The position numbers and the translations under genes were made by a program. Positions 18,872-25,447 of a stretch of 46,869 nucleotides of DNA are shown piece by piece; the first letter of the stretch is position 1, and every line of letters begins with the position of its first letter. The notes under the pieces were generated by a model that worked only from the letters and a program-made list of their open reading frames with translations, was not told where the DNA came from and ran no database searches. The stretch spans positions 1 to 46,869 of the forward strand of contig JACQTO010000131.1 of NCBI GenBank assembly GCA_016210745.1. Reading direction: 5' to 3'. The DNA is from Betaproteobacteria bacterium. GTDB lineage: Bacteria > Pseudomonadota > Gammaproteobacteria > Burkholderiales > SG8-39.

Positions 18872-18986
18872 GGAAGGTTGGCCTAGCGCGGTTTGAGGCT
18901 CCGGTCCTGACAAGAAGCGCGCTTAAGCGGGCTTCTTGCGGCGCAGACTGACTTGCGCAGCAAGTCAGCTCGGAGCCAAAACCGGC
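18872..18986 (+). pseudogene. decayed tRNA-Ser-like 5' half with a three-way-junction fold
   Basis: Bases 18872-18914 closely match the first half of the intact tRNA-Ser 135 bases downstream: GGAAGGTTGGCC, then AGCG, GGTTT, AGGC, CCGGTC and TGA, all in order. There is no matching 3' acceptor strand (no ACCTTCC before the intact gene). Instead the segment continues into paired arms: GGTTT/AAACC plus GGCTCCG (18897-18903)/CGGAGCC (18971-18977). These enclose CAAGAAGC (18911-18918)/GCTTCTTG (18931-18938) and CTGACTTGC (18948-18956)/GCAAGTCAG (18960-18968). It could be a broken tRNA duplicate or a tRNA-derived structured RNA. Confidence 0.55.
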
Positions 18987-19006
18987 ATGCTGCGATTGAG
19001 GAACAC

Positions 19007-19096
19007 GGAAGGTTGGCCGAGCGGTTTAAGGCACCGGTCTTGAAAACCGGCAGGGGTGTAAGCTCCTCGTGAGTTCGAATCTCACACCTTCCGCCA
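19007..19096 (+). tRNA. tRNA-Ser (anticodon UGA)
   Basis: Complete 90-base serine tRNA with encoded CCA. The acceptor GGAAGGT (19007-19013) pairs with ACCTTCC (19086-19092), with G discriminator and CCA. The anticodon stem CCGGT/ACCGG holds the loop CTTGAAA, so the anticodon is TGA. The long variable arm (AGGGGTGTAAGCTCCT region) is typical of class II tRNA-Ser, and the T loop GTTCGAATC is canonical. Confidence 0.97.
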
Positions 19097-19234
19097 GTTC
19101 GGCGTCCAAGCCGAAAATCCCTGGAAGAATTGACGATCGGCCCCCGCCGGGAATCCCAGACGGGATACCGGATTTCGCATGGCGCGTGCGGCACCGGAAA
19201 AAGCATCGCCGGATTTGACGGAAGCGATTCATCG

Positions 19235-19687
19235 ATGAATACCATGCAACCCTCTGCACGAACGTACAACGAAACAACGGCGTGGACGCTGATCTTCTCT
19301 GCCTGGCTGGTGGCCGGTGCCTCGACGCTGGGCGCGCTGTTCCTCGGCGAAGTTATGCAACTGCCGACCTGCGTCCTTTGCTGGTACCAGCGCATCTTCA
19401 TGTTTCCGCTGGTGCTGATACTGCCGCTTGGGCTGTTCCCCTACGACCGGAAAGTGGTGCGCTACGCGCTGCCCTTGGCAGTGATCGGCGGGCTGATTGC
19501 CTTCTTTCACCTGCTGCTGATCGCCGGAATGATTCCCGAGGGCCTCAAGCCCTGTACGCAGGGAGTGCCGTGTTCGGAAAAGGTGATCGAGTGGTTCGGT
19601 TTTGTGACAATACCTCTTCTGTCGTCCATCGCTTTTTCAGCGATCATCGTCTTATTCGTCTTGACATATTTTCGGGGTCCTAAATGA
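19235..19687 (+). CDS. dsbB: DsbB-family disulfide bond formation protein
   Basis: Quinone-dependent inner-membrane oxidase that reoxidises a DsbA-type partner. The protein has 150 residues, about four transmembrane helices and the two required cysteine pairs: LPTCVLCWYQRIFMFP (first pair, CxxC, plus the family WYQR) and LKPCTQGVPCSEK (second pair in the later periplasmic loop). The start MNTMQPSARTYNE has GGAAG 10 bases upstream; a second ATG at 19244 is possible. The stop overlaps the next start by 4 bases, coupling it to its probable partner. Confidence 0.9.
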   Translation: MNTMQPSARTYNETTAWTLIFSAWLVAGASTLGALFLGEVMQLPTCVLCWYQRIFMFPLVLILPLGLFPYDRKVVRYALPLAVIGGLIAFFHLLLIAGMIPEGLKPCTQGVPCSEKVIEWFGFVTIPLLSSIAFSAIIVLFVLTYFRGPK

Positions 19688-20337
19688 AGCAGAAAACGCT
19701 GTTCATCGCTGCCGCCGCAGTCCTGCTGCTGGTGTTCCTGCTGGGAACGCTGGCTTACAAGAGCCGACAGTCGGACCAGTCCGCGCAACTGGCCGAGCGC
19801 AATCGCGAGCATCTTGTGCGATTCCACTCGCCCACAATAGGCAAGGCGGATGCACCGGTCGTGATCGTCGAGTTTCTCGATCCCGCCTGTGAGACTTGCC
19901 GGGCGTTCTACCCGTTGGTCAAGAAAATGATGGCGGAGAATCCAGACAGGATTCGTCTGGTGCTGCGTTACGCACCCTTCCACAACGGCTCGGACAAAGT
20001 GGTGGCGGTGCTGGAGGCAGCGCGCAAACAGGGCAAATTCTGGCCGGCGCTCGAAGCATTGCTTGCTGCACAGGCAGATTGGGCGCCGCGCCACACGCCA
20101 CAGGTGGCCTTGGTCTGGAAGCACCTCGAAGGACTCGGCCTGAATATCGAGCAGATGCGGTTCGACATGGTCGCACCCGAAATCGCCCGCTTGATTGCGA
20201 ATGACCTTGAAGATGCGCGGGTCCTCAACGTTACCAAGACTCCGGAGTTCTTCGTCAATGGCAAGCCGCTACCCAGCTTCGGTTACGAGCCGTTGAAGGC
20301 GCTGGTCGACGAGGCTCTGGCTTCCACCAAGCGTTAG
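19684..20337 (+). CDS. DsbA-like thioredoxin-fold protein (signal-anchored)
   Basis: Periplasmic thiol-disulfide oxidoreductase, presumably the substrate-side partner of the DsbB encoded just upstream. The 217-residue protein has an N-terminal signal anchor (IAAAAVLLLVFLLGTLAY, residues 8-25) and a thioredoxin-fold domain from about residue 50. The active site CETC lies in FLDPACETCRAF, and the cis-proline loop reads VTKTPEFFVNGKPLP. It resembles the DsbA/thioredoxin-4 type found paired with DsbB rather than the canonical Escherichia coli DsbA. The 4-base overlap with dsbB supports joint expression. Confidence 0.87.
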   Translation: MKQKTLFIAAAAVLLLVFLLGTLAYKSRQSDQSAQLAERNREHLVRFHSPTIGKADAPVVIVEFLDPACETCRAFYPLVKKMMAENPDRIRLVLRYAPFHNGSDKVVAVLEAARKQGKFWPALEALLAAQADWAPRHTPQVALVWKHLEGLGLNIEQMRFDMVAPEIARLIANDLEDARVLNVTKTPEFFVNGKPLPSFGYEPLKALVDEALASTKR

Positions 20338-20559
20338 CCGGCATTCAGCAAATTGATTCTAGGGTTACGGCCTACGGTGCTGCCGGCATTCCACGGTTTC
20401 CAGCTTCAACCAAGGGTGGATGCTTTGCTCGATCGCGGCGATGATGAGCCTGCGCTTGCCCTTTGTTGTTAGCAAGCGAAATCCGCAGTATCTTCTTGCT
20501 CTCGGGATCCTAGTTGGAGGTCAACCCTGCGACGTCTGCTCTTCTGGCTTACTGCGCGC
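20338..20559 (+). other. gap before the cupin-like gene
   Basis: No convincing gene. It contains TGGAGG at 20515-20520, an excellent ribosome-binding site, 6 bases before a CTG codon (20527) that is in frame with the cupin-like gene below. No promoter, terminator or repeat was recognised. Confidence 0.4.
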
Positions 20560-21057
20560 TTGCCGGCGCGGTTTATCGACCACGAGCAAGGTGTGCCCTA
20601 CCTAGAGCGCTATTACCTGGGTCAATTGGGCCCGGTCAGGCTCTACATCCATCGGTTTGTAGCTTCTGACCCAGCGGGCCTTCACGACCACCCCTTCCGG
20701 CGCGCCCTCTCCATCATTCTGGCGGGCTGGTATTTCGAGGACCGCGGCGCGCAGCGCGTGCGCCGGCGTTGGTTCAATCTGCTTGGGCCCGATGATTTCC
20801 ATCGGGTTGTCCTGCCGGATAATGGCCGGGACGTGTGGACTCTTTTCATGCACGCGCCTCGGACCAAGGCATGGGGATTCCTGCGTCCTGCCCGCCGGGG
20901 GCCGCGCGGGCCTGCGTTTCTCTATGAGCCGCAATCCGGTCCCGATGACCCGGCCTTCTCGACCTGGCACAAGAGTGCGCCGAGCGGCGCCGAACTGCGC
21001 CGCATGCGCCTGATTCCAGCGGGTTGTTCGGCAGCACGTTTCAAGAGGAACTGCTAG
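20560..21057 (+). CDS. cupin-like small protein (phage-associated type), function unknown
   Basis: The 165-residue protein has a cupin-type metal-binding pattern: LHDHPFRRALSIILAGWYFE (the two histidines of HDHP plus a later glutamate) and DDFHRVVLPD with a further histidine, followed by DVWTLFMHAPRTKAWGFLRP. Proteins with this HDHP...G.Y.E...H...WTL...WGF layout are often small phage or mobile-element gene products; no substrate is known to me. The listed start is a TTG. In-frame codons continue upstream, and a TGGAGG followed by CTG at 20527 would give an N terminus LRRLLFWLTARLPARF. The true start is therefore uncertain. Confidence 0.6.
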   Translation: MPARFIDHEQGVPYLERYYLGQLGPVRLYIHRFVASDPAGLHDHPFRRALSIILAGWYFEDRGAQRVRRRWFNLLGPDDFHRVVLPDNGRDVWTLFMHAPRTKAWGFLRPARRGPRGPAFLYEPQSGPDDPAFSTWHKSAPSGAELRRMRLIPAGCSAARFKRNC

Positions 21058-21109
21058 AACATCATCGCTGCTTTCAGTAAACGCGGGTGCCCGCAGAAGA
21101 TTTGCTTTC

Positions 21110-21305
21110 CTAGGCCCCTTGAGCGGGGTCCAGTTCGCCCGGCTTCGCTACCAGAGTTGTACGCTCGATGCAGTGCGGGCAGTCGGCGCCGGATGTCTCC
21201 TCCGCGGGCTGGCTCAGGCGGCAAGCCGCAACGTATTCGCACGTGACGCGGCGAGCCGGGATGCTGAGCGCGCACGCGCCGGCATTCGGTTCCGTGCTGC
21301 AGCCG
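21110..21305 (-). other. possible frameshifted 3' extension with CPHC motif
   Basis: On the minus strand, the frame shifted -1 relative to the HExxH gene stays open past its stop to a TAG at 21110-21112. It reads STEPNAGACALSIPARRV, then TCEYVAACRLSQPAEETSG, then ADCPHCIERTTLVAKP and ends GELDPAQGA. It has no start codon of its own. The annotated tail of the HExxH protein over the same bases is a low-complexity Arg/Ala run that looks like an out-of-frame translation. A frameshift (mutation, sequencing error or programmed) is a reasonable explanation, but not proven. Confidence 0.35.
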
Positions 21306-22074
21306 CCTCATGTGTGAAGCTGATAAACCATCGCCACGCCAGCGGATTCTGCCGGATAAATCCGATAATGCCCTTGGAGTGCGCGCGCCGGTATTCGGTA
21401 TCCCGATTAGAAGTGCCTCGGAGCCCATGCTCTTTGTGGATGCCGTGCAGCAGCTCATGCCAAAAGATTACGGACAAGTGCGTGCCCCGGAGTTCCTCGC
21501 TCAGGCGAACAGTGCGTGAGCTGAGGTCGATGTCGCCCCATTGGCTCAAGCGCTCGGTCAACGCGGAACTCAATGGCACGATGACATATTCTTTCTGCCC
21601 AAGGCACACCGACTGTGGCAGCCTGACCAAGCTGCCCGCCTTGGGCCGAACGAGCCGCAGATGGCGGGTAACCAGTTCATTGAACCAAGCCCACACCTCG
21701 GGGTTGTGCACAATGAGCGCCACCATCCCATTGGCCAGTACATGCGTGGCCTGCTCTTCGTCGATTTTCCTGTTGCTGGCGCCGGCGGTGTACAAGATGA
21801 GATTGATGACGGAACGCAGAAAGTATTGAGCCAGCCTCACGCCGGTGAGTCGTTTTGAAAGACGGATAACCTGTTGGTTGAAGCACTCCTCGGCCAACAA
21901 GCGTCGGGACTGCATGGTTGTCTCGTCAGCCCAGGTAACTGAAAAGCGATATGGGCCTATGACGACCTTCCACGGAAACACAGGTTCTCCCGGAATAGCG
22001 GCCACGGGTTTAGATGCAATAGCAGCGGCCCGAACGTAGTTGGAATTTGAGTAAAGCGGGCGCTTGCGTGCCAT
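21214..22074 (-). CDS. tandem-duplicated HExxH (zincin-like) protein, first copy degenerate
   Basis: The 286-residue protein is made of two related halves. About residues 70-132 (VIRLSKRLTG ... NPEVWAWF) and 190-252 (TVRLSEELRG ... NPLAWRWF) align over 63 positions without gaps; I count 16 identical residues by eye. The second half has the metallopeptidase motif HELLH (about 206-210); the first has RSVIN at the same place, so the zinc ligands are lost. The family with (I/V)RLS..L....LLHELLH...NP is common in phages and mobile islands, with unknown substrate. I choose the start at 22074 (MARKRPLYSN), with GGAG 7 bases upstream. The C-terminal end may be altered by a frameshift. Confidence 0.65.
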   Translation of the reverse strand: MARKRPLYSNSNYVRAAAIASKPVAAIPGEPVFPWKVVIGPYRFSVTWADETTMQSRRLLAEECFNQQVIRLSKRLTGVRLAQYFLRSVINLILYTAGASNRKIDEEQATHVLANGMVALIVHNPEVWAWFNELVTRHLRLVRPKAGSLVRLPQSVCLGQKEYVIVPLSSALTERLSQWGDIDLSSRTVRLSEELRGTHLSVIFWHELLHGIHKEHGLRGTSNRDTEYRRAHSKGIIGFIRQNPLAWRWFISFTHEAAAARNRMPARARSASRLAASRANTLRLAA

Positions 22075-22999
22075 TGCACACTCCATCAAAACGGGTTGGG
22101 AAATACGCTTGCAGAGGAGGCTAATTTTACTTTGGTTCGTGCCTACCTTACGAAGCTTAGTACCTCCCGTTTATCCCTTATTAATCAAATTTGTTAGTGA
22201 GTGCTATCGCTAAACCCCTTATGCCTGCTATAACGAAAAGTAATCCTTTAAATCTCAATGGGTTGTGCGCGGTTGGCGTAGGTTGAATGTGCCAGAACTT
22301 CAATTTCCGCTCGAAGATGCCGGCCGGAAAAGGCCCGACCCCCTGTGGTATAGGGTGCCGCGCCGATGAAATGGTTTCAAAAGGCACTGGTCGTCAGGGC
22401 CAAATCTCCCCTCGCCGGAAACCAGTGTGTTACTTGCGGCTGTCAATACGTCGCGAGCAGATACGACTTAAAACTTCACTGTGGCTCTCTAAGCTGGAGG
22501 AGATTACGCGCTTGGATTCGGAAAAATGCGGGCACTCTAGATGGTCATGATCATTCGCTGGTGAATTGCTCAAAGCCACGGCTGCTGCGTCATTGACGCC
22601 TAGAGCCCGATCGCTTGAAGAGACGAGAAATGCGACGAGCTTACGAAATACTGCGTACGATGACGAACCGCGCAGCAGCTTTGCTGGCCAAGAAGAACGA
22701 TTGAAACGCGCGTTTCCTCCTGCCATCGCGCCGCGCCTCGGATTCGCCCAAGTGTCGCTCATAGGCGACATTGCTTGCTTGTCAATTCTGCTTTCGTATC
22801 GAGGCCGGGACGTGCCGCAGCGGAACGACCATGCCCGAATCAGGGACGATCTCAGCGTTTCTTGCACCAGGATCGAGCTCAAGCGGCGCACCTGATTAAA
22901 CGCTGGGGAACAACAACGCCAAAGAAGGCTCCAACCCAGGTGGATAAGGCGTGACGCGACGATTATCCAGACGGCCAACTCAGCGGAAAGGAGCAGCGT
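22075..22999. other. gene-poor, partly AT-rich accessory stretch
   Basis: About 925 bases without a gene I can support. Bases 22120-22270 are clearly AT-richer than the rest of the window (for example TTATTAATCAAATTTGTTAG). Open frames here (22366-22596, 22566-22895 on plus; 22430-22978 on minus) have odd composition, mutually conflicting frames and no recognised domains, so I leave them out. The stretch ends with GGAAAGGAG, the ribosome-binding site of the next gene. It probably represents decayed insert DNA. Confidence 0.5.
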
Positions 23000-23230
23000 A
23001 TGAAAACTGTAATCCGTGTGCTGGATTCTTCAGGCGATTCCGTCCATACCTTCGACTTGCGCGAGAAAGAAGCGCAGCGACAGGCGAAGGCACTGATCGA
23101 GAGACTGCAAATGCAGGGCGCAACGCTATTCAGCGTCGATCCCAAGACCGGTGAAGGCGCAAAGAAGGTCACCGGACTCGCGGAACTCGGCGAGGAAAAT
23201 GTTGCGGTCCCGAGGATCGTTGGTGGTTGA
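23000..23230 (+). CDS. 76-residue protein ending in Gly-Gly, function unknown
   Basis: Small soluble protein beginning MKTVIRVLDSSGDSVHTFDL and ending ENVAVPRIVGG. The N-terminal beta-strand pattern (TVIRVLD..GD..HTFD), a helix (about residues 22-38) and a C-terminal Gly-Gly recall small beta-grasp or ubiquitin-like proteins. I also recall unassigned bacterial and phage proteins with the same VLD.(S/T)GD start and VP.(L/I).GG end. No E1-, E2- or JAB-like gene is visible nearby, so a modifier role is only a hypothesis. A strong GGAAAGGAG lies 6 bases before the ATG, which makes expression likely. Confidence 0.65.
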   Translation: MKTVIRVLDSSGDSVHTFDLREKEAQRQAKALIERLQMQGATLFSVDPKTGEGAKKVTGLAELGEENVAVPRIVGG

Positions 23231-23429
23231 GCAGACCAGCGAGATCGGCGTCGAGCCGGCGATAGATCGCTGCTCGACGCTGTTGCGGTAGTGCGCGCGC
23301 GAATCTGAAGGCCGGACCGATGCGAGTCTGATTCGCAGGTTGGCGCGCGCTGCCCTCGGCAGAACGTCGTTGATCAGCTTTTCTGGAATTTTCGAGCGCC
23401 TGTGCGATGGCCTGCGCAGGATTCGCCTG

Positions 23430-23948
23430 ATGCCTCGGAGGACAGCCGTTGCGCGAGAGGCTGCCGAGCCGACGGTTCCGGGCGGGTCCGACCTCTGGCT
23501 GTCCGAGTGTGCAAGGGCGATACAGGACCGGAGGGCGCAGGCTGCAATGCCCGCGGATATGCCGGCGGACCGCTTCGCGGGAGAAGATCGCCTTGGGCCG
23601 GTCATGCGCAACCGCGTGCAGGTGATGAATCGACTTCTGGCTCGGCGGTCGTGCGAGCAGGAAGCCGAGACGAAATCTAGGGCGCTTCTTCTGCGTATGC
23701 TCAGTCCGGTGCAGCGGGTGCAGTTCGAGCGCGAAAACTGCTTTACGGTGCACGTGAAGCAGCGTGGCAGATTCGTCGTGAAAGCGGCGAACAGCTACAA
23801 CGTAGTCGGCCCCAATTCGATCACTTACTGCGCGCGCACGGAGTACCCGGTGCCGATCTACGATCTGATGCTGGTGCAGAAGATCCTGCTCGAAGCGGAT
23901 CCGGACCGCTTCTTCAGAATCGCAAATCGCGACAGGGACTGGCGCTAG
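23430..23948 (+). CDS. conserved small protein of unknown function
   Basis: The 172-residue protein (ATG start; the frame is open back to a TTG at 23340). The C-terminal half has a layout I recognise from many small uncharacterised bacterial and phage proteins: LLRMLSPVQRVQFERENCF (a helical segment), FVVKAANSYNVVG, a short YCAR segment, then VPIYDLMLVQKILLEADPDR and FFRIAN. The N-terminal 70 residues are variable and charged. No catalytic motif is visible. It sits with the Gly-Gly protein and the HExxH protein, suggesting a shared mobile-cargo origin. Confidence 0.6.
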   Translation: MPRRTAVAREAAEPTVPGGSDLWLSECARAIQDRRAQAAMPADMPADRFAGEDRLGPVMRNRVQVMNRLLARRSCEQEAETKSRALLLRMLSPVQRVQFERENCFTVHVKQRGRFVVKAANSYNVVGPNSITYCARTEYPVPIYDLMLVQKILLEADPDRFFRIANRDRDWR

Positions 23949-24234
23949 GGTCAGATCTCTTCGGCCTCGAGAGCCAGATGCGCTTGGTGTAGATCTTGGC
24001 CACCCGCTTCGGCCACTGGACATCCTGGGGTGCGTCCCGCACCTCCTGCAATTCGCTCCTGCACTTCTTGCGCTAGCCGGAGTTGCAATCGGCCCAACGC
24101 TGGCGCAACATGCGCTTCGGCGCGACGCTTGGCGGGGTTGAATCAGCGTTGAAGCGTCGCCTGCGGGCGGAAGCCAAAAAAACAATTCGATTCCCCCGTG
24201 TCTTTTGATCGATGACTCAATCGAGGACATCTCC
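23949..24234. other. gap with possible gene remnant
   Basis: There is no intact gene in these 286 bases. On the minus strand a short open stretch reads ELQEVRDAPQDVQWPKRVAK, which looks like a fragment of a real protein but is too short to identify. An A-run (24177-24182) precedes the TctC start region. Otherwise nothing recognised. Confidence 0.35.
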
Positions 24235-25314
24235 ATGACAGCGATGGGATTCGTTTGCAGACTGATTGCCGCGAGTCTGCTTGCCTTGAGCAGCGCCGCT
24301 TTCGCACAGCAGTACGCCGGGAAGGTCTTGACCATGATCGTGAACTACTCCCCGGGGGGGCCGACCGACATCGATGCGCGGCTGGTGGCGCGCCATTTAC
24401 CCAAGTACATCCAGGGCATCAGCGGCATCGTCGTCCGCAATGTTCCCGGCGCTGCAGGCAACATCGGCGTGAATCAGCTCGGCGAATCCTCGGAGCGAGA
24501 CCGGCTGAACGTGGGCTTTTTCACCTGGGATCCTGTGGCCCAGCTGATCCAGCACGAAAGTCTGCGCGTGCGCTACAACGACCTCAAGTTCGTCGTCGGC
24601 TTTCGCTCGGCGCTGATGATGTACATGCGGCGCGATACCCCGCCCGGGATCAACGCGCCGGCCGACGTGATGAAGGCCACGGTCGTCAAAGTCGGTGCAC
24701 TATCGCCGATCGACACCTCGACGCTGCGCATGCGCCTGGCGCTCGACCTGCTCGGCGTCAAGCACGAAATCATCCCCGGGTACAAGGGGACGCGCGACAT
24801 CGAGCTGGCGATACGCCAGGGTCATGTGAATGCGACTTTCACCTCGCTGCCGCTTTGGAACGCCTCGGTGAAGCCGAACCTGGTAGACACCGGTATCGTG
24901 GTGCCGCTGTTTCAGTACGACTACGAGCGCCCCGATGGCACGCCCGGCCGCAACCCGATCCTCCCGGATGTGCCGGCGTTCAGCGAGGTCTTCAAGCAGG
25001 TCAAGGGGCAGGCCGAGGTCCCCAGCGGTGATCGCTGGCAGGCGATGCGGCTGCTAACCCGCCTGGTGGACAGCATGAACCGCACGGTATTCATGCCGCC
25101 GAATGCACCGGCGGCGGCCGTCGAGGAGATGCGGGCGGCTTTCGAGAAGCTGGCGAACGACGCGGAGTTCATCGCAGACTATGAGAAGGTGGTAAGGTCC
25201 AAGCCGCTTTTTGTCATCGGCGCCCCGGGGGAGGTGATCCTATCGGAGCTCGGCAAGGTCCAGCCGTCGTTCCTGAGTTTTCTGCGCGGCTATATCGGCG
25301 CCGAGCGCAAGTGA
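24235..25314 (+). CDS. Bug/TctC-family tripartite tricarboxylate transporter binding protein
   Basis: Periplasmic solute-binding protein of the Bug/TctC type. The 359-residue protein has a signal peptide (about residues 1-26, ending SLLALSSAAFA) and then the family start GKVLTMIVNYSPGGPTDIDA, followed by NVPGAAGNIGVNQL. GAGG lies 7 bases before ATG 24235. No TctA or TctB membrane gene is in the window, so it is an orphan binding protein, as is common in Burkholderiales. The sequence is somewhat divergent from typical Bug proteins in the middle part. The ligand is unknown; the next gene suggests a sugar acid or related carboxylate (inference). Confidence 0.85.
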   Translation: MTAMGFVCRLIAASLLALSSAAFAQQYAGKVLTMIVNYSPGGPTDIDARLVARHLPKYIQGISGIVVRNVPGAAGNIGVNQLGESSERDRLNVGFFTWDPVAQLIQHESLRVRYNDLKFVVGFRSALMMYMRRDTPPGINAPADVMKATVVKVGALSPIDTSTLRMRLALDLLGVKHEIIPGYKGTRDIELAIRQGHVNATFTSLPLWNASVKPNLVDTGIVVPLFQYDYERPDGTPGRNPILPDVPAFSEVFKQVKGQAEVPSGDRWQAMRLLTRLVDSMNRTVFMPPNAPAAAVEEMRAAFEKLANDAEFIADYEKVVRSKPLFVIGAPGEVILSELGKVQPSFLSFLRGYIGAERK

Positions 25315-25447
25315 GGCGTTGCTGTGTGCTCGGCGCAGTTCGGTCCTTGCGTCCGAACTCGCAGTAGCCGGGCGGAACGCCGGCGCGTGCCGGTCGGCGC
25401 CATCGGCAGGTTCCAAGGTCCGAAGAACATCGTAAGCAGGAGAGCGC

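Noticed and set aside
18872-18914. A second functional tRNA-Ser
   Set aside because: The acceptor 3' strand, T arm and CCA are missing.
20420-20605. 61-codon open frame before the cupin-like gene
   Set aside because: It has no ribosome-binding site or recognised motif and overlaps the better frame.
22430-22978. 182-codon minus-strand open frame in the accessory patch
   Set aside because: Serine/arginine-rich with no recognised motif, overlaps other equally weak frames, no ribosome-binding site.
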